Source: Alteraquisediminimonas sediminicola
GTDB lineage: Bacteria; Pseudomonadota; Alphaproteobacteria; Sphingomonadales; Sphingomonadaceae
Assembly (NCBI RefSeq): GCF_019740335.1
Contig: NZ_JAHXZS010000009.1
Span: forward strand, 1-64,000
Direction: 5' to 3'
DNA: 64,000 nucleotides
Part shown: piece by piece, positions 16,595-26,410 of the stretch
How positions within the stretch are numbered: the first letter of the stretch is position 1
How the letters are laid out: each line of letters starts with the position of its first letter
Position numbers and translations under genes: made by a program
Notes under the pieces: generated by a model
What the model saw: the letters and a program-made list of their open reading frames with translations, nothing else
What the model was told of the DNA's origin: nothing
Databases searched by the model: none

Positions 16595-17755
16595 TTAGCG
16601 GACCTGCACTTCCGCTTCCATCGACAGGCCGATCCGCAACGGATGGTCGCGCAGTTCCTTGGGGTCAATGGCGATGCGCACCGGCAGGCGCTGGGTGATC
16701 TTCACCCAATTGCCGGTGGCATTTTGGGCAGGAATCAACGCGAAGGCATTTCCCGTGCCGCCCGCCAATCCCATGACCTTGCCATGATAGACCACATCAT
16801 CGCCATAGAGCATGGAGACCAGCGTGACCGACTTGCCGACCCCCACATGCGCCAATTGGCTTTCCTTGAAATTGGCATCGACATACAGGCTGTCGGTCGG
16901 CACGATCGTCATGATCGGGGTGCCTGCCGCGATGCGCTGGCCGATTTGGGCCTGACGCTGGCTGATGATCCCGTCAATCGGCGCGCGCAGCACGGTGCGG
17001 TTCATGTTGAGCCGCGCCTCTTCCAATTTGCTCTTGGCGATGATGACTGCCGGATTTGTATCGGCAATAGAGCCTTGGGTCAGCGCGAGGCTGGCGGCCA
17101 TTTCCTCTTCGGCTGAGATGCGATTGGCTTCGCTTTGGCGAACACGTGCCTTGGCCAAGGCAAGCTCGCCCTTTGCCGCCGCCAGCGCATTGGTGGCAAA
17201 GGTCAGTTCATCCCCTGATACCGCGCCCGATTTGGCCAGCGCATCGCGCCTGTCATAATCGAGCGTCGCTTTTTTCAGCGCCGCCTCGGCGGTGGCGAGT
17301 TGCGCGGCTGCGCTCGTCATATCGGCATCGCGGGCGGTGACAGCGGCGGTCAATGCGGCGCCACCAGCCGACTGTTGCGAGAAAATACGGCGGGCGAGGG
17401 CATATTCGGCCTCTGCCCGGTTGAGCGCTATCGCCGCATCCGATGACGACAGGCGCGCGAGAATCTGGCCCTTTTTGACAAATTGGGTATCGGTCACCTC
17501 GACTGCCACAAGGGTCGAGGTAATCAGCGGGCTGACCACCGCGACATTGCCGCCGACATAGGCATTGTCGGTGGTCACGGTGCGCGACCCGATCAGCCAG
17601 TCATACAGCCCATAGAGCAGGCCTAAGCAAACGATCCCGATAGCCAGCAGCCCAAACAGGCGTTTGCGCTGGGCAAGGCGCAGGTCGCGCTCCACTTCTT
17701 GTGGATCGGAATTGTCAGTTGTTTCGGGTGCTGAGGTCACGCGGGGAGCCTTCAT
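16595..17755 (-). CDS. EmrA/HlyD-family periplasmic adaptor of tripartite efflux
   Basis: A 386-residue membrane-fusion protein: cytoplasmic tail, one membrane helix (LFGLLAIGIVCLGLLYGLYDW), a biotinyl-lipoyl half motif (TDNAYVGG), a long alpha-helical hairpin (~100-250) and a beta-barrel region (ILRAPIDGIISQRQAQIGQ). The start at 17755 is preferred; it overlaps the outer-membrane gene by 41 bases, and an earlier in-frame ATG at 17809 extends this overlap. It bridges the MFS pump to the outer-membrane channel. Confidence 0.92.
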   Translation of the reverse strand: MKAPRVTSAPETTDNSDPQEVERDLRLAQRKRLFGLLAIGIVCLGLLYGLYDWLIGSRTVTTDNAYVGGNVAVVSPLITSTLVAVEVTDTQFVKKGQILARLSSSDAAIALNRAEAEYALARRIFSQQSAGGAALTAAVTARDADMTSAAAQLATAEAALKKATLDYDRRDALAKSGAVSGDELTFATNALAAAKGELALAKARVRQSEANRISAEEEMAASLALTQGSIADTNPAVIIAKSKLEEARLNMNRTVLRAPIDGIISQRQAQIGQRIAAGTPIMTIVPTDSLYVDANFKESQLAHVGVGKSVTLVSMLYGDDVVYHGKVMGLAGGTGNAFALIPAQNATGNWVKITQRLPVRIAIDPKELRDHPLRIGLSMEAEVQVR

Positions 17756-19193
17756 TGGAGATGGGCGCAGAGAAAGATGTGCGGTGAGTGGCGACATAAC
17801 CGCCGCCAAGGCTACGGATCATCTGGATGTCGAGGATAAAGCCGCGTGTCTGCAACAAGGCATCGGCGCGGCTTTGTTCAAGCATCGCATCCTCGGCCAT
17901 GAGTTCTTCCAGATAGGTCGCAAGCCTGCCCTGATAACGAGCCTTGGCGATGTCGAAGGCGCGTCCCGCGGCATCAAACGCGATGCGCGTTTCGCGCTGT
18001 CGATCCGCCAGCGATGAAATCGACGTCGTCGCATCCGCCACTTCGCGCAGCGCGGACAACAGCACGCTGTCATAAGAGGCGACGGCGCGGGCATATTCGG
18101 CCTGTGCGCCCTGATAGGCACCGCGCAGCCGTCCGCCGGAAAATAAGGGGAGGGTCAAGGCAGGGCCGACGCGGCCATAATCCGAACCATTGCTGGTCAA
18201 ATTGCCGATGCCCAAGGATTGCACCCCGATGAAGCCCATGATGTTGATGTTCGGGAAGAAATCGGCGCGGGCGGCGCGGGTCTGCTGGGCGGCGGCCTCG
18301 GCACGCAATCGGGCGCTGACGATGTCGGGGCGTCGCCCCAGTAAATCGAGCGACAGGTTTTCCGGTAGGCCAAAGGGGCGCAAGGCTAAAGGAGCGGGGC
18401 GGGTGATGGCCATACCACGATCCGGACCAGCGCCAATCAACGCGGCCAATTGGTGGCGCACAAGGTCGATGGCTTCTCCGCTTGCGGCCAGTTCGGCCCG
18501 GGCAGTGGCGAGCCTTGCGCGCGCCAATTCCGCCGGGACTTGGGTGTCGAGACCATGCGCGACCCGTGCATTGCTGAGATCGAGCAAATCTGCGCGGATG
18601 GCGACCGTCCGCGCGACAATGTCCTGTTGCGCATAAAGGCCAGCGAGCGCGGCATAAGTGGCGGCGATGTCGGTTTGCAGGATCAGCCGTGCCTGTGCGG
18701 CATCGACTTCGGCAGCGTCGGCTTCGCTGACGGCGGCGGCAAGGGCTGCGCGGTTGCGGCCCCAAAGATCGAGGTCGATATTGACATCAAGCGTGGCCAA
18801 ACCGGTGCCGTTCCAGCCCTGTGGCAGAAATTCGCGCGGAAAGCCGTTGTTGTAACTTTGTTTTTCGCTGGCGATCTCGCCATGTCCGGTGATGGACGGG
18901 GCAAGTGGTGCGCCTGCTTGTACAGCCAATGCTCGTGCCGATTGCATGCGGGCGATGGCGGTCTTCACATCGGGGGAGTCGGCAAGCGCTGCCGTCATCA
19001 GCGTATCGAGCTGTGGATCGCCATAGGCCTGCCACCAATGATCATTTGGCCAATCGCGATGTGGCGCGGTGAAGGCCAATGCAGTTTGATCTGAATGGCG
19101 TGTTGCCAGATGTTGCAGTTTTACGGGCGGCGGAGTGGAACATGCCGCCGTTGCCAACAATGCGGTCAACAAGATAGACGCTTGAAATTTCAT
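17715..19193 (-). CDS. NodT/OprM-family outer-membrane efflux lipoprotein
   Basis: A 492-residue TolC-like channel with a lipoprotein signal peptide (LLATAAC, lipid Cys ~18). Two OEP repeats rich in Ala/Arg helices follow, with the family phrase GRRPDIVSARLRAEAAAQQ. The start at 19193 gives the signal peptide directly, and a longer reading to 19316 has no export signal. It is the promoter-proximal gene of the efflux operon, an order common in sphingomonads. Confidence 0.9.
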   Translation of the reverse strand: MKFQASILLTALLATAACSTPPPVKLQHLATRHSDQTALAFTAPHRDWPNDHWWQAYGDPQLDTLMTAALADSPDVKTAIARMQSARALAVQAGAPLAPSITGHGEIASEKQSYNNGFPREFLPQGWNGTGLATLDVNIDLDLWGRNRAALAAAVSEADAAEVDAAQARLILQTDIAATYAALAGLYAQQDIVARTVAIRADLLDLSNARVAHGLDTQVPAELARARLATARAELAASGEAIDLVRHQLAALIGAGPDRGMAITRPAPLALRPFGLPENLSLDLLGRRPDIVSARLRAEAAAQQTRAARADFFPNINIMGFIGVQSLGIGNLTSNGSDYGRVGPALTLPLFSGGRLRGAYQGAQAEYARAVASYDSVLLSALREVADATTSISSLADRQRETRIAFDAAGRAFDIAKARYQGRLATYLEELMAEDAMLEQSRADALLQTRGFILDIQMIRSLGGGYVATHRTSFSAPISNEGSPRDLSTRNN

Positions 19194-19340
19194 CCGGCCC
19201 GGCTCTCGTCTGTTGCTATTATCATTGGTGAAATGCTCTTTTGACAGGCAGGACAATTCAGCCTGATTAAGTGGCGTCCACGCTTCTGTCGACCTGTGGT
19301 TTTGAATGATCGCCATATTATGCGCCTGTGATCGCGATGG

Positions 19341-19393
19341 TCAACATATGTGTTGATATAAATGAATGGCGGTTATTGGTGTCAATATTGACA
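19341..19393. promoter_or_regulatory. Two palindromic operator candidates for the TetR regulator
   Basis: TCAACA-TATG-TGTTGA (19341-19356) is a 6-bp inverted repeat. TGTCAATATTGACA (19380-19393) is a perfect 14-bp palindrome. Both have TCAA/TTGA half-site elements and their centres are 38 bp apart. They lie in the 245-bp gap between the divergent efflux operon and the TetR gene, the usual position for local repression of both units. Confidence 0.65.
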
Positions 19394-19438
19394 TTTTAGG
19401 CCTTGGCATTCACCCATTTCACGGCCATCAGCCACTAT

Positions 19439-20092
19439 ATGAAACCGCAACCTCCTCAGGAACGTTTGACGCCTCGACAGCAAGAGCGACGGGCCCGCAT
19501 TCTTGATAATGCGCGTGAATTGGTCGCGGAGCATGGATATGATGGCGTGTCCATGCGGACAATCGCGCGCGAAAGCGGTGTCACTGAAAAGACGCTGTAC
19601 AATATTTTTGGCAGCAAGGACGAGTTGATCGCGATTGCGGCGCGGGAACGTACCGTCAAAATATTCGATGAAGCGGCGGACAAGGCACCTGCTGGTAGTT
19701 GGGCAGCCTTGGTGTCTTTGGTCCATACTGTGGCTGAAAAGACTCATGAGCAGCCTAATATGGCCCGTGCCTTGATCCCGATTTTGACCCAGCATCCTGA
19801 GTTGGTGGGGCTGGAATATGTATATGCCCGGCATGTGCCAAAGGCGCTGGAAGAGATGCAGGCCGAGGGTTTGTTGGACAAGTCGATCACGATCGAGCGC
19901 GAGGTCAGGCTGATCCGGCTAGCGATTATTTCGGCTACAACGTTTTGGAATAGCAGAGAATTGGCGGATGACGAGCTGTTGCCCTATCTCAAAATATGTC
20001 TGGCGGAATCACTGTATCCGCTGGCATCCGACAGTTTTCGTCCGACATTGCACGCGTTCATTTTAAGCGCGCGGAACGATCTGCACGATTGA
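19439..20092 (+). CDS. TetR-family transcriptional regulator of the efflux operon
   Basis: A 217-residue TetR protein with an N-terminal helix-turn-helix (residues ~18-65: ILDNARELVAEHGYDGVSMR, then GVTEKTLYNIFGSKDELI). The C-terminal ligand domain is helical and not recognisable to a ligand class. The start at 19439 is preferred over an upstream TTG at 19403. It diverges from the tripartite efflux operon and probably represses it until a toxic ligand binds. Confidence 0.9.
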   Translation: MKPQPPQERLTPRQQERRARILDNARELVAEHGYDGVSMRTIARESGVTEKTLYNIFGSKDELIAIAARERTVKIFDEAADKAPAGSWAALVSLVHTVAEKTHEQPNMARALIPILTQHPELVGLEYVYARHVPKALEEMQAEGLLDKSITIEREVRLIRLAIISATTFWNSRELADDELLPYLKICLAESLYPLASDSFRPTLHAFILSARNDLHD

Positions 20093-20398
20093 TCTGTCGG
20101 CGGACTAGTACAAAATACAGCACGCTATAAAAAACATTGACTCTCTCACTCGGTGAAGTGCAACTTTGCTGCACTAATTAAGGGCCGTCAAAAAATGGCG
20201 ATCCAAGGATGAGGTGAGGGGGGCTAAAAATAATGGGGGCAATGCGCCCGACGTCGCAACAGACGTCCTTCAAACATCAATTCCAAAACTGATCTCGCGG
20301 CAATTGTACATCCAATTGTCGCGCTGATGCGTCGCATCCTCATAGATGCGGCGAATGATGCAACGTGAAGTCAATATGAAAAAGGGAGGGGTTAGCTG
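20093..20398 (+). promoter_or_regulatory. Leader and promoter region of the first TonB-dependent receptor
   Basis: About 306 bases without a gene. AGTGCA (20157-20162) and TGCACT (20170-20175) form an inverted repeat with a 7-nt spacer, and GTGCAAC, seen in other leaders of the island, lies within it (20158-20164). A purine-rich AAAGGGAGGGG segment just upstream of the start codon is the ribosome-binding site. No riboswitch class was recognised. Confidence 0.5.
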
Positions 20399-22666
20399 AT
20401 GAAGAGAGTCATCAATCCAGCATGGGGGCGGGGCTTAATGCTCGCCGGGGCGTCGGTCATGACGCTGAGCCTTGCGCCTGCAATGGCGCAGGAAGCCGAA
20501 CAGACGGCAAAGGCCACGCATTCGGGTCTTGAAGAAATCACCGTGACGGCGCGTAAGCGCGTCGAAGACGTGCAAAGCGTGCCGATCGCCGTGACCGGGA
20601 TCAGCGGTGCCGCGTTGGAAAATCGTTTTGTCGCTGACGTGCGTCAGGTGGCGAAATATATTCCGAACGTGCAGCTTGGTCAGGTGCAGTTTTCCGGCGC
20701 GACCTTGTCGGCATCTATCCGTGGTTTGACCTTTGCCGATATCGAACGCTCGTTCGAACCGGCGGTGGCGACCTCGATTGACGGTATTTTCCTCGCGTCC
20801 AACACCGGCGCTTTGGTCGATACGTTCGATCTGGAATCGATCGAAGTGCTGCGCGGTCCGCAGGGCACGTTGTTCGGTCGTAACACCATCGGCGGTATCA
20901 TCAACATCCGTCGTTCGCGTCCGACCGGCGAATTCGGCGCCAAGCTCTCGGCCACGGTCGGCGCTTATGGCCGTAATGATTACAAGGCCGTGATCAACGC
21001 ACCGATCATGCCGGGCGTATTGGCTGCCAAGCTCGGGATCTTCTCGATCAATGGCGACAGCTTCACCCGTTCGGCCTATACCGGCAAGCGCGATCCGGGT
21101 CTGGATCGTCTCGACATCACCGGCACCTTGCTGTTCACGCCGACGTCGGATTTCGAAGCGCTGTTCACCTATGAACATATGAAGGACCGCTCGCACTATC
21201 CGCAGCTGGTCAACATGTCGCGTGCGGGTTCACTCGCCTGCGATACCTTCAACCTGTGCTATGAAAACCATCAGCAGGCCTATGAATCGAGCGGGTTCAA
21301 GGCATCCTTCGCAGGTACGCCTTTCTATGTGCCGATGAATGCGAACAACTTCACGCTCAATTCCAAATATAGCGGTGAAAACTTCAACATCACCTCGGTC
21401 ACGGGCTATCTGAAGAACAATGACGCGCTCGACATCGACAATATCGGTGATTCGTTGACGCCGACTTTGCCGCTGTTCAATCCGAAGCGTAAGCTTCATG
21501 GTAAGCAGTTCAGCCAGGAATTGCGCGTCGATACCGAATTTGACGGTGTGTTCAACATCGTGGCGGGTCTGTATTATTTCGATTCGACCTACCGTCTCGA
21601 TTATCAGGATGTCTATGTCGCGGGTAATCTCGTCGATAAATTCACCGCTGGCCAGCATGCCAAATCCTATGCAGCTTTTGCCGAAACCTATTGGAAGCTG
21701 TCTGACGCCACGCGCGTGACGGTCGGCGGTCGCTACACCAAGGAAAAGAAGCGGTTCCATGTGACGAAGTACACGGACGTGCCGCCCTATAGCTGCCCGG
21801 ATGTGACGTCGAACTATGCGCCGTGCCGCGATCCGAACCTGACCTTCAAGAAGTTCACCCCGCGCGTTTCTATCGACCACAAATGGGCCGACGACATCAT
21901 GACCTATGTGTCATGGTCGCGCGGTTTCCGTTCAGGCGGTTGGAACGGTCGTCCGGGCTCGCTGGCTGAGACGATTGGGCCATATGAACCAGAAACCGTC
22001 GACAGCTACGAAGCCGGCTTCCGCAGCAAGTTCCTCGACAATACGGCGCTGTTCAACCTGACTGTGTTCCAGACCAACTATAAGAACAAGCAGGAAGATC
22101 AGATCCGTGCGAACCCGCTGAACCCGCAGTCGACCATCACCTTTGTGGAAAACGCTTCGGAAGCGCGTTTCCGTGGGGTTGAAGTCGAAGCACAGTATAA
22201 GCCGACGGATAATCTGCACATGTTCGCATCTGCTGGTTATCTGAAGGGCAAATATCTGTCCTTCCCGGATGCGGCTGGCAACGACCTCAGCGCGACGAAG
22301 AACCTGCGTTATGCACCTGATTGGAACGCCAGCTTTGGTGGCGATTACACCATTCCATTCGGTGCGGATGACAGCCGTTTCGTAATTGGTGCCAATGTCA
22401 AATATGTCGGTGACTATGCAACGGAATCCGGCAAGGACAATCTGGGTCTGAACCGCGAAATCATTCCGTCACATACGTCGGTTGATGCGTCCGTCAGCTA
22501 TTATGGCAAGTTCGCCGGGGTGACGGAATATAAGCTGTCGGCCTTTGTCAACGATGCGTTCCATGGCGGTGGCCGTGTCGTGCGTTCGAGCCAGGCTGGC
22601 ATCTTCTGGTTTGGCGATCGCACGCCGAACCGCACCTGGGGTGTTGAAATGCAGCTTGAATTCTAA
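20399..22666 (+). CDS. TonB-dependent outer-membrane receptor 1
   Basis: A 755-residue receptor. It has a signal peptide ending APAMA|QE near residue 30, a TonB box (EEITVTARKR), a plug domain with SIEVLRGPQGTLFGRNTIGG and a 22-strand barrel ending in an aromatic-Phe-type terminus (MQLEF). It resembles receptor 2 at 33580 closely in the plug (FADIE-SF-PAV, RPTGEFG). The family imports bulky ligands using TonB/ExbBD energy. By context it should take up the substrate of the oxygenase island. A terminator follows at 22688. Confidence 0.93.
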   Translation: MKRVINPAWGRGLMLAGASVMTLSLAPAMAQEAEQTAKATHSGLEEITVTARKRVEDVQSVPIAVTGISGAALENRFVADVRQVAKYIPNVQLGQVQFSGATLSASIRGLTFADIERSFEPAVATSIDGIFLASNTGALVDTFDLESIEVLRGPQGTLFGRNTIGGIINIRRSRPTGEFGAKLSATVGAYGRNDYKAVINAPIMPGVLAAKLGIFSINGDSFTRSAYTGKRDPGLDRLDITGTLLFTPTSDFEALFTYEHMKDRSHYPQLVNMSRAGSLACDTFNLCYENHQQAYESSGFKASFAGTPFYVPMNANNFTLNSKYSGENFNITSVTGYLKNNDALDIDNIGDSLTPTLPLFNPKRKLHGKQFSQELRVDTEFDGVFNIVAGLYYFDSTYRLDYQDVYVAGNLVDKFTAGQHAKSYAAFAETYWKLSDATRVTVGGRYTKEKKRFHVTKYTDVPPYSCPDVTSNYAPCRDPNLTFKKFTPRVSIDHKWADDIMTYVSWSRGFRSGGWNGRPGSLAETIGPYEPETVDSYEAGFRSKFLDNTALFNLTVFQTNYKNKQEDQIRANPLNPQSTITFVENASEARFRGVEVEAQYKPTDNLHMFASAGYLKGKYLSFPDAAGNDLSATKNLRYAPDWNASFGGDYTIPFGADDSRFVIGANVKYVGDYATESGKDNLGLNREIIPSHTSVDASVSYYGKFAGVTEYKLSAFVNDAFHGGGRVVRSSQAGIFWFGDRTPNRTWGVEMQLEF

Positions 22667-22687
22667 GCCTGTAGTTTAACGTCAATG

Positions 22688-22725
22688 ATGGCGTCCGTTC
22701 TTGATGGGCGGACGCCATTATTTTT
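22688..22725 (+). terminator. Rho-independent terminator after receptor 1
   Basis: ATGGCGTCCG (22688-22697) pairs perfectly with CGGACGCCAT (22709-22718), followed by TATTTTT. The next gene starts only 42 bases later, so it needs its own promoter or partial read-through. Confidence 0.85.
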
Positions 22726-22766
22726 CCGATTATGTGAACTTCGCTTTCATTCAGGACAATCTCAAC

Positions 22767-23531
22767 ATGCACATCGACTTGAATGGTAAGGTGGCGCTCG
22801 TCACGGGCGCGGCATCTGCACTTGGCCTTGGCTTTGCGACCGCGCAGATGCTTGGACGTGCCGGCGCAATTGTCGTGCTGACCGATATTGCCGGGGATGA
22901 AGTGGCGGCACGGGCCGCCGAATTACAGGCCGAAGGCGTGCAGGCGATTGCCCATCGCCATGATGTCACCAGTGCCGATGATTGGGGCATGGTCGTGGAT
23001 GACGCCATCAAGCAATTTGGCCGTCTCGATATTCTGGTGAACAACGCTGGCATCGCCATGTTGCACCGCATTGAAGTTTTGGACCTGCCGCAATGGCAGC
23101 GTCAGATCGATATTAATCTCACCAGTATTTTCCTTGGTTGCAAGCCTGCCATGGCCCAGATGCGGGCGCAAGGCGGCGGGGCGATCATCAACCTGTCGTC
23201 GATCGCAGGGCTGGTCGGCGTGCCGGGGGCTTCGGCTTATGCGGCCAGCAAGGGCGGCGTACGCTTGTTCACCAAGGCGTTGGCACTGGAATGCGCGGGC
23301 GAGGGCATTCGCGTCAATTCCGTGCATCCGGGCGTGATCTGGACGGAGATGCAGCAGGTCGCCATTCGCGATAATCCTGCGCAATATGACATTATCAACG
23401 CCTCCATCCCGATGCAGAGAATGGGCGAACCGGATGACATCGCCGCGATGATCACCTTTCTCGCATCGGATCAGGCGAAATATATCACCGGCGCGGAATT
23501 TGTCGTCGATGGCGGCGTGACGGCGCAATAA
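22767..23531 (+). CDS. SDR-family NAD(P)-dependent oxidoreductase
   Basis: A 254-residue classical short-chain dehydrogenase with the cofactor motif TGAASALGLG near residue 13, NNAG, a catalytic Ser (INLSSIAG) and YxxxK (YAASK), ending in a normal VVDGGVTAQ. It should interconvert an alcohol and a ketone. The start at 22767 follows AGGACA weakly; an in-frame reading from 22701 runs through the terminator and is rejected. A terminator follows at 23627. Confidence 0.9.
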   Translation: MHIDLNGKVALVTGAASALGLGFATAQMLGRAGAIVVLTDIAGDEVAARAAELQAEGVQAIAHRHDVTSADDWGMVVDDAIKQFGRLDILVNNAGIAMLHRIEVLDLPQWQRQIDINLTSIFLGCKPAMAQMRAQGGGAIINLSSIAGLVGVPGASAYAASKGGVRLFTKALALECAGEGIRVNSVHPGVIWTEMQQVAIRDNPAQYDIINASIPMQRMGEPDDIAAMITFLASDQAKYITGAEFVVDGGVTAQ

Positions 23532-23626
23532 TCGCGGACTGGCAAGAGGGGGGAGCGATGCGCCGCCCTTATTGTCGAACATGCGCAGATAAAGGCCTTG
23601 GCCGCACCTCCCGCGGTCATGGGTCT

Positions 23627-23664
23627 TGGCCCGGCAGCTTTTGTTGCCGGGCCATCTTTATTTC
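23627..23664 (+). terminator. Rho-independent terminator after the first SDR
   Basis: TGGCCCGGCA (23627-23636) and TGCCGGGCCA (23645-23654) form a perfect 10-bp stem with an 8-nt loop and a TCTTTATTT tail. The 105 bases that follow up to the next start hold an ACTGC/GCAGT dyad (23702-23719), a possible operator, and no gene. Confidence 0.85.
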
Positions 23665-23769
23665 GGCTGATGTGATGCGGTGATGCGGTGCTGGGGTGCG
23701 TACTGCATTTTTGAGCAGTTCAATGCCTTTGTTGATCGGCACATAGTCCTGCCCAAGATTGGAGAGACC

Positions 23770-24732
23770 ATGAAAGCTGCATATTATATCGAAAACGGGG
23801 GACCAGAGGTCCTTATTTATGGCGATGTCGCCGATCCGGTGATCCGGCCCGACACGGTGTTGATCCGGGTATCGGTCATCAGCATCGAAGGCGGCGATTT
23901 GTTGAACCGTTTGGTCACGCCGCCGCCGCGTATTCCCTTTGTCTGCGGCTATCAGGCGGCGGGCATTGTCGAGGCGGTGGGCGAGGCGGTCACCCGTTTC
24001 AAAATCGGCCAGCGCGTTGTCGGCTTCAACTGGAGCGGCAGCCATGCCGAATTGTTCGCGGTGCCGGAGAGCTTCACCTATCCGATTCCCGACGATCTCG
24101 ACATGGACCTTGCCTCGACGATCCCGGTGCCGTTCGGCACGGCGGCGGATTCTCTGTTTGAATTTGGCCAGCTCCAGCCCGGTGAAACGGTGCTGATTCA
24201 AGGGGCGGCAGGCGGCGTTGGCCTCGCGGCGGTGCAATTGGCGGCGCAGGCCGGGGCGATTGTTATCGGCACGGCATCCGGCAAGGATCGGCTGGAACGG
24301 GTCGCGACTTTCGGCATGCATCATGGCATCGATCATCGGTCCGAAAATATCGCGGAACGCTGCATGGAGATTACCGGCGGCAAGGGCGTCGATCTGGTCG
24401 TCGATATGGCGGGCGGTAAATCGACCGATCTGTTGATCAAGTCGCTGCGGTATCGCGGGCGTTATGCCGTGGTCGGCGCGGCGACGGGTGAATTGCCCAG
24501 TTTCGGGTTTTTCGATCTGATCCGTAGCAGCCTCACGGTTTATGGTATTTCGTTTGGGCGTGAAATGCACACCCCGCGCGCGCATGCCTTGCTCGCGGAT
24601 ATTGCCGCGCGCATGGGCAAGGGCGAACTGAAAATGCCGATCGAACGGGTGTTCCCGCTGTCGCAGGCGCGCGAGGCGCATGAATTTGTCGCCAATGGCC
24701 ATCCTTTTGGCCGGGTGTTGATGCGCCCCTGA
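23770..24732 (+). CDS. MDR-superfamily quinone-type oxidoreductase
   Basis: A 320-residue zinc-independent medium-chain reductase with the nucleotide loop GAAGGVGLAAVQLA in the Rossmann half (~residues 140-165). It lacks the Cys ligands of zinc alcohol dehydrogenases, like QOR enzymes that reduce quinones or enones with NADPH. The start at 23770 has a GGAGAG site; the earlier in-frame ATG at 23680 has no family sequence. It begins a co-directional run ahead of the GMC oxidoreductase. Confidence 0.88.
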   Translation: MKAAYYIENGGPEVLIYGDVADPVIRPDTVLIRVSVISIEGGDLLNRLVTPPPRIPFVCGYQAAGIVEAVGEAVTRFKIGQRVVGFNWSGSHAELFAVPESFTYPIPDDLDMDLASTIPVPFGTAADSLFEFGQLQPGETVLIQGAAGGVGLAAVQLAAQAGAIVIGTASGKDRLERVATFGMHHGIDHRSENIAERCMEITGGKGVDLVVDMAGGKSTDLLIKSLRYRGRYAVVGAATGELPSFGFFDLIRSSLTVYGISFGREMHTPRAHALLADIAARMGKGELKMPIERVFPLSQAREAHEFVANGHPFGRVLMRP

Positions 24733-24782
24733 CGTCCCATTTTTCATTGTTGCGGGCCGGATCGGTCCAAGGAGCGGTTCTA

Positions 24783-26405
24783 GTGGATAGCGAATTCGAT
24801 TATATCATCGTGGGGGCAGGTTCATCCGGTTGCGTGCTGGCTAATCGCCTGTCCGCCAATCCCAAGCATCGCGTGGCGCTGCTGGAAGCCGGGGGCAATG
24901 ACGATAGCATCCTTATCCATATGCCCAAGGGCATCGGGAAATTGGTCATCAACCCCAAATATACATGGCATTTCGGCGTGGATCAGCCGCGCATCGCGGG
25001 CGATCCGGCCAGCGAAATCTGGCTGCGCGGCAAGGGGCTGGGTGGATCGTCGTCGATCAACGGCATGATCTATGTGCGCGGCCAGCCAGAAGATTATGAC
25101 GATTGGCAGGCACGCGGCGCCACCGGCTGGGGCTGGGCCGAGATGAAGCAGGCGTTCCGCGCGATTGAAGATCATGAACTGGGCGATGATGGCGTGCGCG
25201 GCAGCGGCGGGCCGGTCCATGTCAATACCGGCACGTTCCGTTACCCCTTGGCCGAAGCGATGATCGAAGCGGGCGTGGAAATGGGACTTGAACGCCGCGA
25301 GGATCTCAATCGCGAAGATCAAGAGGGCGTCGGCTATTATAACCACAACATCAAAAACGGTCGACGCGTAAGTTCGGCGGTTGCGTTCCTGCGGCCTGCG
25401 GCCAATCGTCCGAACCTCAAAGTGTTCACCAATACATTGGTCGACAAGGTGTTGTTCGAGGGCAAGCGCGTGGTCGGCGTGGCGGCGCGGATCAATGGCG
25501 CACCGGTCAATCTGCGCTGCAAGGGCGAAGTCATCCTGTCCGCCGGGGCGATGATGTCGCCGGTGATCCTCCAGCGTTCCGGCATTGGCGATGCGTCGCA
25601 TTTGCGCGGGCTGGGGATTGATGTCGTCGTCGATAGCCCGGATGTCGGCGCACGGATGCGGGAGCATCTCGGCTTTTCCATGCCCTATCGCTTGAAGGGC
25701 GAGAAGGGCATCAATCATCGCTTCCACGGGCTTGGGCTGGTGCGTAGCGTGTTGGAATATTATCTGTTGCATAAAGGTCCGATGGCGACGGGTCCGTTCG
25801 AGGTCGGGGGCTTTGTGAAGTCCGAACCACAGGTCGACCGCCCGGATTTGCAGCTCTATCTCAGCGCATTCACCTTTGCGCGGGGCGATGATAATTTCCC
25901 GGTGCCGTTGGCGGATGTCGAGCGGGAGCCGGGCATGACAATCTATGGCCAGTTGCTGCGCCTGACCAGCGAGGGCGAGGTCCAGATCAAATCGGCAGAT
26001 ATGGATGCGCTGCCCAAGGTGACGCCGAACTGGCTGTCGACGCCCGAAGATCAGCATGCGGCGGTGGCGATGGTGCGTTATATGCGGCGCTATATGTCGA
26101 TGCCCGCGATTGCGGGTTTCTGCGGCGAGGAAATCCTGCCGGGGCCAAAGGTGCAAAGCGATGAAGAAATCCTCGACATCGTGCGGCGCTTGTCCTTGTG
26201 CGGCACCCATGCGGTCGCAAGCTGCCGGATGGGTGGCGATGACAAGGCGGTCGTCGATGCGCGGGCGCGGGTGAAGGGTGTCACCGGGCTGCGCGTGGTC
26301 GATTGCTCGATCATGCCAAGCCCGGTTTCCGGCAATACCAATGCCCCCGCGATGGCCGTGGGTTGGCGCGCGGCGGATCTGATCATCGAAGATCAGCGGG
26401 CATAA
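24783..26405 (+). CDS. GMC-family FAD-dependent oxidoreductase (choline dehydrogenase-like)
   Basis: A 540-residue flavoenzyme that oxidises alcohols. It has the FAD-binding GAGSSGCVLANRL near residue 12, GMC signature 1 (GKGLGGSSSINGMIYVRG) and signature 2 (GAMMSPVILQRSGIG). C-terminal catalytic His residues appear in GTHAVASCRMG, with an Asn in SGNTNAPAMAVG. The start is a GTG at 24783 with AAGGAG upstream. No signal peptide is seen, so it is cytoplasmic. Substrate is unknown. Confidence 0.92.
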   Translation: MDSEFDYIIVGAGSSGCVLANRLSANPKHRVALLEAGGNDDSILIHMPKGIGKLVINPKYTWHFGVDQPRIAGDPASEIWLRGKGLGGSSSINGMIYVRGQPEDYDDWQARGATGWGWAEMKQAFRAIEDHELGDDGVRGSGGPVHVNTGTFRYPLAEAMIEAGVEMGLERREDLNREDQEGVGYYNHNIKNGRRVSSAVAFLRPAANRPNLKVFTNTLVDKVLFEGKRVVGVAARINGAPVNLRCKGEVILSAGAMMSPVILQRSGIGDASHLRGLGIDVVVDSPDVGARMREHLGFSMPYRLKGEKGINHRFHGLGLVRSVLEYYLLHKGPMATGPFEVGGFVKSEPQVDRPDLQLYLSAFTFARGDDNFPVPLADVEREPGMTIYGQLLRLTSEGEVQIKSADMDALPKVTPNWLSTPEDQHAAVAMVRYMRRYMSMPAIAGFCGEEILPGPKVQSDEEILDIVRRLSLCGTHAVASCRMGGDDKAVVDARARVKGVTGLRVVDCSIMPSPVSGNTNAPAMAVGWRAADLIIEDQRA

Positions 26406-26410
26406 TTTGG

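Noticed and set aside
23672-23695. Tandem TGATGCGG repeat ahead of the MDR gene
   Set aside because: Only two full copies plus a degenerate third; too short to interpret as a regulatory repeat.
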